DNA of 64,000 nt, taken from positions 1,302,001 through 1,366,000 of the forward strand of contig JAGTJL010000013.1 in the NCBI GenBank assembly GCA_020746875.1, written 5' to 3'. Under the pieces are notes generated by a model. It was not told where the DNA came from, did no database searches, and saw only the letters and a list, made by a program, of their open reading frames with translations. The translations under genes were made by a program, and so were the position numbers. This stretch comes from Rhexocercosporidium sp. MPI-PUGE-AT-0058 (taxonomy: Eukaryota; Ascomycota; Leotiomycetes; Helotiales). Below, one piece after another: positions 38,809-50,683 of this stretch (positions are counted from its first letter, which is position 1; the number at the start of each line of letters is the position of its first letter).

Positions 38809-39995
38809 GGTGGTTGTGTTTGTAGTAGGGGCTAGAAAGTGATGATACTAGATACTTGAGCAGGAGAGTTGAAACGATTAGGAATATAGAAGAGTGTTCA
38901 ATGTGAATCTCATGGAAGCTGATGAAATACAGAAAGAGGCTAGTCACTAGCGTCCTGCCCCAATATATACTTTACTTCCAGTCCACGGCAGCAGCTTCGT
39001 TCTTCTTCATCTAGGTCAAAACGAGCAGCAAGCCAAGATCATCACAGGCCCAAAACTGACTTACGTACACAACTCGATCAATCCACTTACTACCACCATG
39101 CTCGCTCCCAAAAGAAGGTATCGTCAACTCATTTGTTAGCCATTTGCTTTCCACAGTTTAAGACTTCTACGCGGTAGTGACCAGTAATGGGGGATGCGAG
39201 TCTCGCTTAGGGACTTAGCGATGCAGGTTGCGTTGTGTTGGTTGTAGCGGGGCTTAGGTAAAGGCCGTCTGAGGGGGATTTCGTGCCTTTGTTCTTCGGC
39301 ATGGCTGCGTGGTAGGTTGGGGTGTTGATACAAGGGACCTTGTTGATGCGTTGGCTTCGCAGGCCGTGGTACTGGGTGAGCAGCTTGATGATCCGGAGTG
39401 AGCGACTTCGGCGTTAGGACATGCGAAATGCTATCCGTGAACGGTTGTGAGGTGGAGCATTACAGGGTGTCATCTTTGAATTCTTTGAAATAGCCCGGAT
39501 GTGCAAGAAGGATATGTGCTCTCGATTCTAGGGCTCTTACGTCTATCATTTGATCAAGTCCCGAAACCGGGTCCAGATATTCAGAGAATCATGTAAATTG
39601 ATGAGATTTGGAAACTAAAAATGATTTAACGTTGGAAAGGAACCAAGGACTTAAAACAGTTCGGACATTAAAGACTTTTCTAGGACCGGAAAAACATTCC
39701 CAGATTGAGTACGTGACTGTTAAGATGCTGTCAGCTATGCTAGCCTCGCTAGCGGCGCTATTCAGCTACATTTCAGCATAAAGGATCTTCTGAAGAGCAT
39801 CTAGCAGCAAGCACGAGTAAGGTAACGAGATCACTAGATCTTCATTTATATGAAAACACAGCAAAGGGGAAAGATGTCGGTCGAGGACTTGCCGGAGCCA
39901 ACTCAATCGCAGTAAGGACCACAAACGAATGCATCCATAACGAACCACAACCAGAGAGTTAAACACAATGTAAAATTTCATTCTCAACCAGGATA
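38809..39995. other. Intergenic region
   Basis: No gene recognised. Holds the former promoter of the broken reductase and the 3' flank of the PIG-S gene. Confidence 0.45.
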
Positions 39996-41664
39996 TCATC
40001 TCACACCTCTCCTCCTCTGATTCCATGCTTTGAACTCCTTCACAGCACTCATCACAAGCGGCACAGCGACCGGTCCCAGCAGTGGCAGATAAACAGCCAC
40101 CTTGTGCTCGTCGGGGAAATACACCTGCCCGACCATACTCTTCTCGAAGAAAGCTTTCTCTGCGGCTTCTTCTGCTATCCTAGCATTCTCCAGCCCTTCT
40201 TTCCCGCCTAGACCGTCGCATGCTTTGCGGAGATGTTCGATGGTGGTATATACACCGTCTGCTACGCTGCGGGGAATACTGATACTGGGTAGTGCGAGCG
40301 TGAGACGTGCTAGACTGCCCATCGTCCCACTGGCTTTGAGGAGGAGACCAGCGCTGCGGACGCGGACTAAAGTCATGAGGCGGAGAGGAAGAGAACCCGC
40401 CTCTGGTGCTCCGAGAAGAGACATGAGTTGGTTGGAGAAGATCAACATAGCAGGTCGGAGATCTGAGATGTCGGATTGGATGACTACACCTCCCCACTGT
40501 GGGATCAGCCAGCTCTTGCCTCCGCCTTCGACTTCCATGTCTCCTACGTAGACGATGAAGTTTACGGTTGGGGCGCCGCCGATACTGGGACTCAGAGGCC
40601 ACTCGGCGGCGTTGATGAATCCGCTGAGATCTTCCTTCTTGAGGACGTTTCCACCTACGCCGGGTGTTGCGTAGAGTTGAACTTGAGTGTCGATTGTGAA
40701 GTTACTGATCGCGGAGAAGCTTTCTAGTAACGGCTTCATGTGCTCTTCCAGTGCTGCTTCAATGTCCCATGAGGATGGTACAGCCGTAGGTGTGAAGAGT
40801 GAAAACGTAAGGTGGTATGTCCGCGAGTACTTCATGGATCTGGTTGTCCATTTCGCCAGAGACTCTGCTACTTCCGGAGCCAATGCCTTCGGACTCCTTT
40901 CTGGTGGGGCAGAACTTGTAGAGAGCAGGTGTGCAATCATGGCTTGTTCCTCCGCGAATAGTCCTCGTAGTGTGTTCGCGATGTAGTTACCGAGTGATGA
41001 TGAGGAGGACGAACTTGATGGTACCTGGTTCGGTGCATATTGGATATCGAGGATCGGGGCATATGATTGTAGATCTGCCTCTGTAGTTGCTCCAGGAAGT
41101 AGTCGGATAGTCAAGGCCACCTCCTCATCTGAACGGGTGGATACTCCTGTGGTCTCAACTGAAGCGTTTGCGGGTGGGGAAAGTTGGAGTCGGAGATGAT
41201 GCGCCGAGAAATCATTCAAATCGTCCAGGGCATGCTGCGTCGTGCGCAGAAGATGCTGGGCTTCGTGGTCCTGTAAAGAATCCGCCTCTATTGATATCCT
41301 TAAGGGGAAGACTGGTCGACAAGCCTGTGCAGGTTAGAGCTGAGTCTGATGCGGCAGTGAAGCTTGTCCATACCCTCCCATCCGCCCAATCCATCATCTG
41401 ATCCAACGGCAGATTCTCCCTGTGTATCATGGTCGTCTTCCACCATATTGGCAGACCAACAAATATAATGGTAGCCCAGAACGACACAATGACCCAAGTC
41501 CGCAGCCTTATGCTCTCGTTCGATTCAGGGGGCGCCTCCTTCTTTGACGCGATGCTCACCGCATTGGCAGGGGCCTCGTCGGATGTGGTTGCCCCATTCT
41601 TGAGAGCACCTCGAGGTCCAGCTTTAGTCGCGGCTGGAGGAGGTTGTGATGATGACGTCGGCAT
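39996..41664 (-). CDS. GPI17: GPI transamidase subunit PIG-S / Gpi17
   Basis: Subunit of the ER-membrane GPI transamidase that attaches glycosylphosphatidylinositol anchors to secretory proteins. Two exons, 41664-41374 and 41324-39996, give 539 aa, normal for fungal Gpi17. The N-terminal segment is disordered and followed by a membrane helix (TWVIVSFWATIIFVGLPIWW) and the family's short WWKTTMIHRENLP motif. The luminal domain has LRPAMLIFSNQLMSLLG and PQWGGVVI (the 'WGG' region common to the family). A C-terminal hydrophobic helix (YLPLLGPVAVPLVMSAV) completes the two-helix topology. The intron joins ADGR to ACRPVFPLRI. Divergent from the Fat1 gene. Confidence 0.88.
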
Positions 41665-42869
41665 GGTGAGTTGTTGATTGTCGCATGTATTTGGTGCCAG
41701 ATGTTGATGTTCGTAGGGAGACGCGGAGCTTACATGGGCCGATGTTTGTCGCGACCGGGCAGCTGTGGGGCATGTTTACAGTAAGTAAGAGAAGGCTGCC
41801 GTCCAGCCTCGCGCGTGGGTGCCCAGCCAGTGAGTGAGTGCATTGCTTATTGGTACTTGTAAATGGCTGCAGATCAAACCTAGACAGCCAGGGAAATCCT
41901 TGAGATCATCATGATCCTTCTCGCAAGACTTTCCCTCTCTCGCTCTGAGCTTCTGCACACTTGTCGATCGAATCCGAAACCACGGAAGACGAGTCGCAGC
42001 CACAACGTCGTGGACGACAGGATAATGAAACCATGGACGACAGGTACGTTGAAAGTATTTCTCTATGCGAATTGCTGCACAAACAAAGGATTGTCGGATT
42101 TTCGGAAAAGAAACAATAACTCGCACAAGGGCCACGGGTCGGCAACTTCGAGGTTGCCCCTTCCGGATGTCAATATTGATTGACCAAGCCATGCTCCTCC
42201 CATGCTCCTCCCATGCTCCCAAAGTACTGTACCGTATTCCGTATTATGCCAGCCAGCCAGCCAGCCAGCCAGCAAGGGCATATCCATCCACATCGATTAC
42301 CCCGCGAATCTTCCAATCTTCCAATCTCCCCGACCGACCGACCGGCCGACTCTGCCCCCGTCCCCTTCTCCCCTGGTTCCGGCCCCGAGCGAATGAAGAG
42401 GTGGGAGAGGTGGGAATGGTGGAGACGTGGGGACGTGGAGAGAGTCCTGACACCTGTTTGGGGGATGGATCATCCTTGCGTCTGAGCCGAGGCACGCTCG
42501 CATCAGCTTATGCCTCTCGCTCCTCTCCCTCCTCTCCCTCCTCTCTCTGTCACGACGGGAAGAAGAAGGGAAGTCTATCTATCTTAGTTCCCAGGCAGGG
42601 AGGAGGTGTTGACTATGCCATGCCATTGACACGCAAATCGTCTTTCCGTTCCCTTGCTTCTCGTCTTTAATCCTACTTCCCAAGCGTCGTAGCCTGCCTG
42701 CATGCTCAAGTCCTTGCAAGGGAAGAAGAAGAAGAAGAAGAAGTGAAGCCATAGCAGCATATTGATCAACTGCCTCCGCCTCTTCCACCTTGCCATACCT
42801 CATACCTGAGACCCAAGACCAAAAAGTATCGAGGTACCTTCGGGCAATTGCCAGACGACAATCGTCGTC
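41665..42869. promoter_or_regulatory. Divergent promoter between GPI17 and FAT1 with microsatellites
   Basis: About 1.2 kb separates two divergently transcribed housekeeping-type genes. Several simple repeats are packed in its right half: a 12-bp unit ATGCTCCTCCC repeated near 42190-42220, a CAGC/CCAG tract at 42247-42273, CCGA units near 42330-42348, CTCCTCTCC units near 42520-42545, and a GAA trinucleotide run near 42722-42743. These are likely promoter-proximal low-complexity sequences. Confidence 0.6.
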
Positions 42870-44852
42870 ATGCCAGGTTTGAGATACCCTTCCCATATTG
42901 AATCTCTACTCACCATCCCTAGTCCCCTTGACTATCGCTGTCCCAGCTGCCCTGGCAGGTCTAGGATACATCAATGCCAAAACCAGTCTGAGCTACGACT
43001 GGAGATTACTCGGCAGTGCCGTGGGAGCACAAATCCGAGGAGCCATCCGAGAGAAGAAAGACCGACTGAGCGCATTCTATCTCCTCGAAGCTCACGCATT
43101 AGGAAAGCAAGCCAATCATCCCTTGCTCATCTTCGAAGGTCGGTCATGGACTTACAAAGAAGTCTACACCACTGCACTGAAGTATGGACAGTGGCTGAAG
43201 ACTGTCCACGGCATCAAGCCGAAAGAGATCGTGGCTATGGATTTCATGAACTCGGAGAAGTTCATCTTCATCTGGATGGGCTTGTGGGCCATTGGTGCCA
43301 AGCCAGCTTTCATTAATTACAACCTCACGGGGAAAGCTTTGGCACATTGTATCCGGGTGGCCAAGACTCATCTGGTGCTGGTCGATCCTCAAGTTAGTGA
43401 CTATGTCACGCAAGAAGTCCAAGACGAGCTTGCTGGGATCCGCTTCGAGGTATTCACACCTGAAATCGAAGCTGGGATTGCAACCATGGAGGCAAAACGA
43501 GAGCCCGACTCTGCCAGGAGCGACGACAAGATTCAAAACATGGCTATTGTCATCTTCACCAGCGGAACGACTGGCCTTCCCAAAGGAGCAATTGTCAGTT
43601 GGAGCAAGGTCATTGTTGGCAGTGGCCTCGTCCCCGGATGGATGTCATTCACCAAGAACGACGTATTCTACACCGTAAGTGCCTCCCCGCCCCCCCCCTC
43701 CTCACATCCCCATCTAATTCAACTCAGAGCATGCCACTCTACCACTCCTCGGCCAGCGTCCTCGGTTTCTGCACCTCCCTCACAGCCGGCGCAACATTGT
43801 CCCTCGGCAAAAAATTCTCCACCAAATCCTTCTGGCAGGAAGTCCGCTCCACCAATGCAACAACAATCCAATACGTCGGCGAAACATGCCGATACCTCCT
43901 CTCAGCCCCTCCACAGATCGACCCCATCACAGGCGAGAACCTCGACAGGAAGAACAAGGTCCGTCTGGCGTTCGGCAACGGCCTCCGTCCAGATATCTGG
44001 AACAGGTTCAAAGAGCGCTTCGGCATCGAAGCCGTTGCCGAGTTCTACACCGCTACGGAAAGCATATCCGCGGCTTGGAACTACAGCCGGAATGATTTCT
44101 CCAAAGGCGCTGTGGGACGGATCGGTACGTTCGGATCGCTGCTATTCGGTGGTGGGGCGATCATGGTTGAGTTAGATTGGGATACAGAACTGCCCAAACG
44201 CGACCCCAAAACGGGTCTCTGCATCAAAGTCAACCAGGGCGAACCGGGTGAGCTACTGTATAAGTTAGATCCCGCGGACATCGAGCGGAAGTTCCAGGGC
44301 TATTTTGGGAACAAGGACTCGACGGAAGGGAAGATCATGCGTGACGTCCTCGAGAAAGGCGATGCGTGGTTCCGGACGGGCGATATGATTATTTCGGATA
44401 CGGAGGGAAGGACGTTCTTCAGTGATCGCATCGGCGATACGTTCCGCTGGAAATCAGAGAATGTATCAACCAACGAAGTCTCTGAAGCCTTAGGTACCCA
44501 TCCAGCTGTGATGGAGGCTAATGTCTATGGCGTCGAACTGCCTCATCATGATGGGCGGGCGGGATGTGTGGCGGTTGTACTGGCTGAGGAGCCGAATGAG
44601 AGGGTGCTGAAGGATCTGGCAGACCATGTGCAGAAGACGCTGCCGAAGTTCGCGGTCCCGCAGTTCTTGAGGTTGACCAAGCAGATGGAGTTGACGGGCA
44701 CGAATAAGCAGCAGAAGCATGTTTTGAGGAGTCAAGGTGTGGATCCGGAGAAGATGGGAGAGGATCTGCTGTTTTGGTTGAAAGCGGGGACGTATGTTAG
44801 GTTCGAGGAGGGGGATTGGAGGGAGTTGAATGGGGGAAGGGTTAAGCTGTGA
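42870..44852 (+). CDS. FAT1: Very-long-chain acyl-CoA synthetase / fatty-acid transporter Fat1-like
   Basis: Activates very long-chain fatty acids with CoA and couples this to uptake; lies in ER, peroxisome or lipid-droplet membranes. Three exons, 42870-42876, 42923-43674 and 43728-44852, give 627 aa. The first exon is only 7 nt (ATG CCA G), and its intron removes an in-frame stop so that the protein opens MPVPLTIAVPAALAGLGY, a membrane helix. AMP-binding motif I: IFTSGTTGLPKGA. ATP/AMP motif II: YTATES. FATP/VLACS motif: FSDRIGDTFRWKSENVS. The C-terminus ends in the usual basic segment. Without the short first exon no ATG is in frame, because the frame begins with TTG at 42898. Confidence 0.9.
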
Positions 44853-45471
44853 GAGGTGTGGTGTTGAATTTCATGGTGGATTGGGGCGTTGAGGGGTTGA
44901 TTGGTGGGTTGGTAATACCTCTTTTTTACACATTTCGTACACGAAATTTTGCGTCAGCATTTCGACCTCCGAGAATGGAGTGTTAGATATGTTTATATCG
45001 TTCAATTAATCTATTCGAGCTCATAACACCCGCACTCACATACCCATAAGCCCCTTAACCGCGCGGAGAATTGGAATCTTTTTCTTCTTTGTTTTGTTTA
45101 GAAAGGCTTAAGGCATCTTTGAATTTGCTGCCTATCCCTCTCTACTTCTTCAACCTCTCCTCCTTGAATGAAATAAAACATAAGAAACAAAACTAGGAAA
45201 AAGAACAAAAGAAAGAACAACAGAGAAGAAAGAAAGAAATAAATAAAACAAAGGAAAATGAAATGGCCACTGCTCCTGAAGACCATATTTACGACTCTAG
45301 GTAATGAAGATGACAACACAGACAAACTGCTCTGTGGATTGTATGGGGTGTACTACTATACAAGAGTTGCTACTGACGGGTACAGCAAGCAGAGCAGGAG
45401 TGGATGAAGATACGCGTCGTGGCGAAGAAAAGTCGTGCTTGGAATATCTAGAATCTTTCATGCGAAGGTAA
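44853..45471. other. Fat1 3' flank
   Basis: T-rich and A-rich stretches near 45069-45110 and 45170-45255, the latter a purine-rich AAGAAA tract, with no gene. Probable terminators for the genes on either side. Confidence 0.5.
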
Positions 45472-45900
45472 TCACGCTAAAGTACACGAGAGCTTGTATA
45501 CCTCTATCGGAGTAATAGGTATATCTCGTTGCAGACTTGAAGAACTCTGCTTCATTCTCGGTCTCGTGTGTCTCGAGCGGGTCGTATGGAATTCGATTCT
45601 CGTCCCAACTCTACGGGTCCCCATCACCCGTTTGCTGCCTCCACGGCATGAAATTTGTGTTTCGGTCTTTTGGGATCGCTCTAGCGCTCTAGCGCTCTTA
45701 CAGACTGGCTTTGCGGCATCTTTAAGGTTAGACGCGGCAGGAGCTTCCCCTCCGGTGGTGCTGTTGTTGGCTGCTTGTGTACCTAATCCTCTTTTGCTGC
45801 CTCTCGTTGTTGGCTTCGTTTTCTTCCTACTGACAACAGACTCAGCGTAATCACTAGCGATATCGGCATCCGACGAAAAAGCATCTCGATCTCGAGTCAT
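45472..45900 (-). CDS. Hypothetical basic low-complexity protein
   Basis: Uninterrupted 142-codon frame starting with ATG. The protein is rich in Arg, Lys, Ser and Thr, with an acidic N-terminus (MTRDRDAFSSDADIASDYAESVVSRKK) and many short basic clusters that would suit nuclear localisation. No domain is recognised. The frame could be a chance consequence of composition, and an intron may be missed. Confidence 0.38.
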   Translation of the reverse strand: MTRDRDAFSSDADIASDYAESVVSRKKTKPTTRGSKRGLGTQAANNSTTGGEAPAASNLKDAAKPVCKSARALERSQKTETQISCRGGSKRVMGTRRVGTRIEFHTTRSRHTRPRMKQSSSSLQRDIPITPIEVYKLSCTLA

Positions 45901-47528
45901 CGTTGTTACTTAACCTCAAGTCAGCTTCTAGATAAGGAAATCAAGTAAAGATGAAATCGAAACCGGACGGTCCCGACCTTTAGCCTGAGCGGATAGCAGT
46001 TGCTACTGAAGTGGATCGAGTCTTTTGAGTGAGGTGATGCGTGTGAAAGGCAATTAAAGGGCTAGCAGATGTTGTTGGCGTTGAAGTGCAGAGATCCAGG
46101 ATGTTACTACGGTGGCGTGGAAGAAGGCTCGTCAGTAGGAGAGGGATTTTGATATCAGATCAAACATGGCGCCAAGGAAGGAGGAGGAGAAGTTAGTGTA
46201 TCATTAAAAAAGAGCTTCTGATCTTGAGTTCAAAAGATCTGCTGCTCCTAGCAGCAAATACCTAACCCGACGCCCAATCGTAGTGGAGCCTCGCTTCCAC
46301 TAGCGTGAGTAAACAACAGCCTGGACCATTCCGAAAGCTCTGCTATAAAGCCAGGATCGATTGAATAATCGCTATTCAGAGTCGCCACTTTGCTTACGGC
46401 CCCTTCTGCGTGTGACGCATAGATTATGGCCAGCTTTAGCGCTGATGAGCGAGGATCTGTTTAGCTTCTGGATTCTCCGTCACGACAAAAGCTCCACGAT
46501 TGACCACCTCGATTTTCCAACTCCGTTTTATCAATGACAACACTAACTTTACAAAATAGATAGAGCCTTTTCAAAGAGCACCAGCTTAAGTTCACGCCTG
46601 TTTTGACATCGCATTCCTTGTGGCAAAGAACAGATTAAATCGAGAGTTCGGTTTTGGTAGCACCGTTCTGAAGACGGTGCATGTGGGGGAGGAATAAGAA
46701 TATACCCTCTCGGTCTGTTGAAGTTGGCCTTGCTGGCCGTAGATGTCTTAGCTTTGCGTAATTATCTCTTTACTCAATTCGCCATCGAAAGACTCCGAAT
46801 TTTCGTCAAATGCAGCAGTTCTATCAATGTCAATACTCTGCCGAGGACTTGAGAAGTCTGCCCCAGTATGTATCAAAAGCTGCATTCGCGTTTATGTCAC
46901 GATCCATCCCGTCTCTACTAAGATCTTCCCCTCGGGGTGAACTAAATCCAAGTCCTTCAAACAGTCTACAATTTCTGAAAGCACTAGTGCGTCCATGATA
47001 ACAGGTCCCAACACTAGCCGGAGGGAAGTCACTGGAAATGCTTCCAATGAAATAGCAAAAGTGCGATTGATGGAGCACCCACTGCGCCGCGTTTTCCATC
47101 AGCCGCTCCGAATTAACGCCCATCGAACCCCAATTCCGGGCTCACAACCAGAATTCATATCAAAATCAGGGAAGTCATCAGGATATGGCTAACTCACGAA
47201 CATTCCTCCAAATACTACCGCGGTAGCAATACAAATGTCCAAATTGCTAACTCTGCGGCATCTCTCCCTTAGAGCCAAGAAGATACTTGTCGTATTGGAT
47301 AGAGGCGAGCCAACAAGGAAAGTACAGAACAAAGAATTGTGTGTAAACAATCATTTTCTTTCCCAAATCGCTATGCCTTTGTTCAAGTTTCCGAGCATTC
47401 CATTGTCGACATACTTGAATACCATAGAACAGTTTATTTCCCCGGCTTCAAACAGCATAAATCGCTATCTCTGCCTTGCTTCCTCCACTCACTCTTTAAA
47501 AAATCAGCACAAGAGTCTAGCAAGGAGC
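45901..47528. other. Intergenic region
   Basis: No recognised gene. Short frames on both strands overlap without domain similarity. The left part is the likely promoter of the basic hypothetical protein. Confidence 0.42.
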
Positions 47529-47789
47529 ATGTGTATTGCCGAGGTCATCAACTATAGAGGTTGCGGGTGTATCTTGCAGCCTCTTACGTACTGCTATATG
47601 TACCCCGGTGTTGGATACAGCTTCAAACACAGACAGTGCCCCGATTTCGAACAGTGTGCTCCACGCCACTTTGAGAATGTATGTCCCTGCCATCAGCCGC
47701 CACCGAAGGCATACCGGCGTATCCTCAACAGGCTTCGCCTGAACTGGACACTTCTGAAGCAGGCATTCAAGGAGAAGATTTGGTCGTGA
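47529..47789 (+). CDS. Small cysteine-rich cytosolic-type hypothetical protein
   Basis: Single-exon 86-aa protein opening MCIAEVINYRGCGC, with eight cysteines in the first 54 residues (positions 2, 12, 14, 22, 37, 43, 52, 54) and a basic, helical C-terminus. There is no signal peptide. The opening resembles many short fungal proteins of the 'MC...Y.CGC/H' type, whose paired cysteines may bind zinc; function unknown. The surrounding frame extends upstream without ATG support, so the start chosen is the ATG directly before the cysteine pattern. Confidence 0.5.
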   Translation: MCIAEVINYRGCGCILQPLTYCYMYPGVGYSFKHRQCPDFEQCAPRHFENVCPCHQPPPKAYRRILNRLRLNWTLLKQAFKEKIWS

Positions 47790-48397
47790 AGCAACCGGAA
47801 CTCCAAAACATGAAATGCTTGAAAGGTAAGTAGTCGACTGCAATTACGCAAGGTCTTCCCTCCAGGCTCAGCTTTTGTTTTTCAGGTTCAAGTGCTGACT
47901 CCTAGCGAATGAATCATCTCTCCTTACGCCCATATATACAGTGTCCTGATGCTTCTTATCTCAGTTGCTGTCCAACAGAGATCAATTCCCGTTATGGCGC
48001 TCAAAGTAACATGTTCTCATATCAGTGACTCCTTCTTTGACAGACTAAGCTCCCTTTGATAAATTCCAGTAGCTAGAAGCCAAATCATTCATGAAACTTA
48101 CGCCTAGTGTACCAGAAGGGACTTTCGGTATCCAGATAATCAAAAGAATAGCTCGGCGACTCGATCCAGAACGGCCTTATAGAACAGTGTACAAGGGTTT
48201 AGACAGGAAAGATTAATAAATGCTCGAAATCTGCTACTATTTTTACCTACTAAATAGTGTGTTAAAGGATTATTTAGATTAATTAATTAAATTTAAATAA
48301 GATAAATTTACTACTTCTAGACTTACTAACTAAAATAATAATTAAATTATTCTTAAACGTTATTTAATTATTTAAGGTGATACCCTGGTCACCACTG
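47790..48397. other. AT-rich intergenic tract
   Basis: From about 48215 to 48375 the sequence is almost entirely A and T with TTAATTAA-like and TAAATTTAA-like words. It has no coding potential and directly abuts the HET gene. AT-rich islands like this in Pezizomycotina often mark RIP-mutated repeats. That is inference here. Confidence 0.55.
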
Positions 48398-50683
48398 ATG
48401 ATCGTTGCAGCCCAGGGTTTGCTGCCTTGCAACCTTAGGCACTTAACTGACACTTGCCGACTTCGGTGTACCTCCTCCTTTTCAGCTGCCTTCCAGCACG
48501 AACTCGTTCACACAATTGAACCTCAGATGAGTGCCCATATTCGCAAATGGTTCCACAGGAGCAAGGATGAGAGCCCACTGGCCGAAGAAGGCTTGAGATA
48601 CAAGAGTCTCAAGCCGAAGAAGCACCATGTCAGGCTGATCAAGTTCGAGGCACGGCGCCCTAACGAGGCACACCTTCTTAATCTTTCGCTTCATACAGTC
48701 TCCCTGGACTCAAAACCAGCATATCATTGCCTTTCGTACGTGTGGGGAGTGCCAACCTTCACTTGGCCTGTCTATGTTGATGGTCACCTGGTCCATATCA
48801 CTCCAACCCTAGGTGCGGCATTGATTCATCTTGAACACGAAAAAGACTTGCAGACTCTCTGGGCAGACGGAATTTGTATCAACCAAAGGGATGATGCAGA
48901 AAAGGAAGATCAGGTGAAGATGATGGCACGGATTTATGGCGAATGTGTTGCCAATGTTGCCTGGCTAGGCTTGGATGATGATCAGCTGTACGCTGCCATG
49001 CATCTGCTCAATACGACCGGTGTTCGCATCTTCAGAAGCCTAGCGGTTGGCTGGATGGAATATGTACTTGGACAGGTGCTATCTTTGAATGAAGGCGATG
49101 TGACGGACTCTGATGTCGAGGATATGATGTCACTCAGAGATGCGATGGCGTTACACGATGTCAATGATACCAAGGACCCTTTCGAGTTTAATGGCGCACA
49201 TGAATTCCTGACCAGAGACATTATTGCGGACATACTTGCGACCCGTCACATTGGTGGTTACGAGGCGTTTTTCCGGATGCGAGGCGAACTTCTCATGCCC
49301 ACTAATGAAGACTTCGAGGATTTGATTGTGACTTGGGAGACTCTCATGGCACGACCGTTTTGGAAACGCATCTGGATAGTCCAGGAGCTAATTAAACCTG
49401 ATGTAGTCTTTCTGCGCTGCGGTTCAGTTTCTACGCGCCTGGAATACCTCTGTGCCATCCGCAACTTCGTTGAAAAGATAGCCCATACAGGCCAAGACCC
49501 TATTCCAGGCGTTCCATCCTTTGCTGCCCGTTGCATGCGTCTACGGAATTGTCTCACCAACCCGGGAAATAGTTTACAATTCATCGCCGCAACGAGGCAC
49601 AACATGTTTTCGCAGCCCAAAACAACAGAAGCCTGGGACACAATCCATGTCATGTTGCGAGAATGTTGGCAAATGGAGAGCACCCTCAATTTAGACAAGG
49701 TGTACGGGTTGATGAGCGTCTCAGCCGATCTACCAGTTCTACAAGATCTAGTCAGCTACAGATTGGACCAATCTGCAGGATCGCTTGGGATGGAAATCAT
49801 GAGGTTAACGCTCATACGGCACGGACTGCGGCACTTTCAAGAGGGATTGTGGTTTCTCTATCCCATAGATCCATACGCCGAAGAGATTGTGCATACTCTT
49901 AGAAATCCTTACTGGCCATCATGGGCCAATATTGGCGAAGCGCTTTTCCCATATCCCAATACGATGGGTCCGCTATTTATGATTCATAAAAGTCGGAGTG
50001 AGATTGCATTCCGACAATTTCGAGCCTGTGGCGAGTGGACGCATCAAGTTGCGGCTACGGACTTTAAGACTTCGACCCCAAAATTTCCTCGCGACGACAT
50101 CTTGCGTGTGCCTTGTCGTGTAGTTGGTGAGATCAAGCGACAACTGGACTTGGCAACTCGGACGTGGTCGCAAGACGCCGACGATTATGAAACTGCACAG
50201 CTGGAAATGGGATACGATGTTATCAAGGAGGTAGAGGACTTCTTCCACCAGGAGCCTAGTCTCGAAGCTATGCTACGTTGCAAACCACTCCAATGGCTTT
50301 TCAGTCTCCAGAGTGATGTGCCAAATATGTCAGCTGAAGTAGTCGAATTCTGGCAAAAGAACATGGAGGAATATGCACAGCAGTACCTCGCCCTGAAGAA
50401 TAGGACACCTCATCCTACCAAATGTACGCCCCACCGTGCGATCATGATCCAATGGATCGAATACAATTCGCCATTCACGCTCGACTCTGGGTATGTTGGC
50501 GTCGGTCCTTTGCCGGGTATGCCTGGTGATAAGGTCGTTATCTTCCCAGACAACGATACCCCATGGGTCCTGAAGAATTACGAAGGCGGCTATAAGATCT
50601 TAGGCCAAGCCTACGTTTTGGGCGCGATGAACGGGGAGGTTCTGGATCTTGATCCACCGGTAACGATGATCGATCTGATGTGA
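48398..50683 (+). CDS. HET-domain (heterokaryon incompatibility) protein
   Basis: Intronless. The frame starts with GTG at 48377; ATGs lie at 48398 (761 aa) and 48526 (719 aa). The HET domain is clear: AYHCLSYVWG, then LWADGICINQRDDAEKEDQVKMMARIYGECVANVAWLG, then the WKRIWIVQEL box. HET domains mediate allorecognition and programmed cell death when unlike strains fuse. The long C-terminal region has no NACHT, WD40 or ankyrin motif that I recognise. The C-terminal segment contains DKVVIFPDNDTPWVLKNYEGGYKILGQAYVLGAMNGE, the conserved tail of the HET family. The gene sits beside an AT-rich tract, in line with the usual accessory location of HET genes. Confidence 0.9.
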   Translation: MIVAAQGLLPCNLRHLTDTCRLRCTSSFSAAFQHELVHTIEPQMSAHIRKWFHRSKDESPLAEEGLRYKSLKPKKHHVRLIKFEARRPNEAHLLNLSLHTVSLDSKPAYHCLSYVWGVPTFTWPVYVDGHLVHITPTLGAALIHLEHEKDLQTLWADGICINQRDDAEKEDQVKMMARIYGECVANVAWLGLDDDQLYAAMHLLNTTGVRIFRSLAVGWMEYVLGQVLSLNEGDVTDSDVEDMMSLRDAMALHDVNDTKDPFEFNGAHEFLTRDIIADILATRHIGGYEAFFRMRGELLMPTNEDFEDLIVTWETLMARPFWKRIWIVQELIKPDVVFLRCGSVSTRLEYLCAIRNFVEKIAHTGQDPIPGVPSFAARCMRLRNCLTNPGNSLQFIAATRHNMFSQPKTTEAWDTIHVMLRECWQMESTLNLDKVYGLMSVSADLPVLQDLVSYRLDQSAGSLGMEIMRLTLIRHGLRHFQEGLWFLYPIDPYAEEIVHTLRNPYWPSWANIGEALFPYPNTMGPLFMIHKSRSEIAFRQFRACGEWTHQVAATDFKTSTPKFPRDDILRVPCRVVGEIKRQLDLATRTWSQDADDYETAQLEMGYDVIKEVEDFFHQEPSLEAMLRCKPLQWLFSLQSDVPNMSAEVVEFWQKNMEEYAQQYLALKNRTPHPTKCTPHRAIMIQWIEYNSPFTLDSGYVGVGPLPGMPGDKVVIFPDNDTPWVLKNYEGGYKILGQAYVLGAMNGEVLDLDPPVTMIDLM

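Noticed and set aside
42898..44175. Single 425-aa protein from 42898
   Set aside because: It starts with TTG and reads through the intron at 43675-43727 into a wrong frame. The three-exon Fat1 model keeps all motifs.
45494..45850. Plus-strand 118-aa hydrophobic frame
   Set aside because: It is the complement of the basic hypothetical protein and has no better support.
47235..47528. N-terminal extension of the small Cys-rich protein
   Set aside because: The extra 98 codons look non-coding and the ATG at 47529 sits directly before the cysteine pattern.
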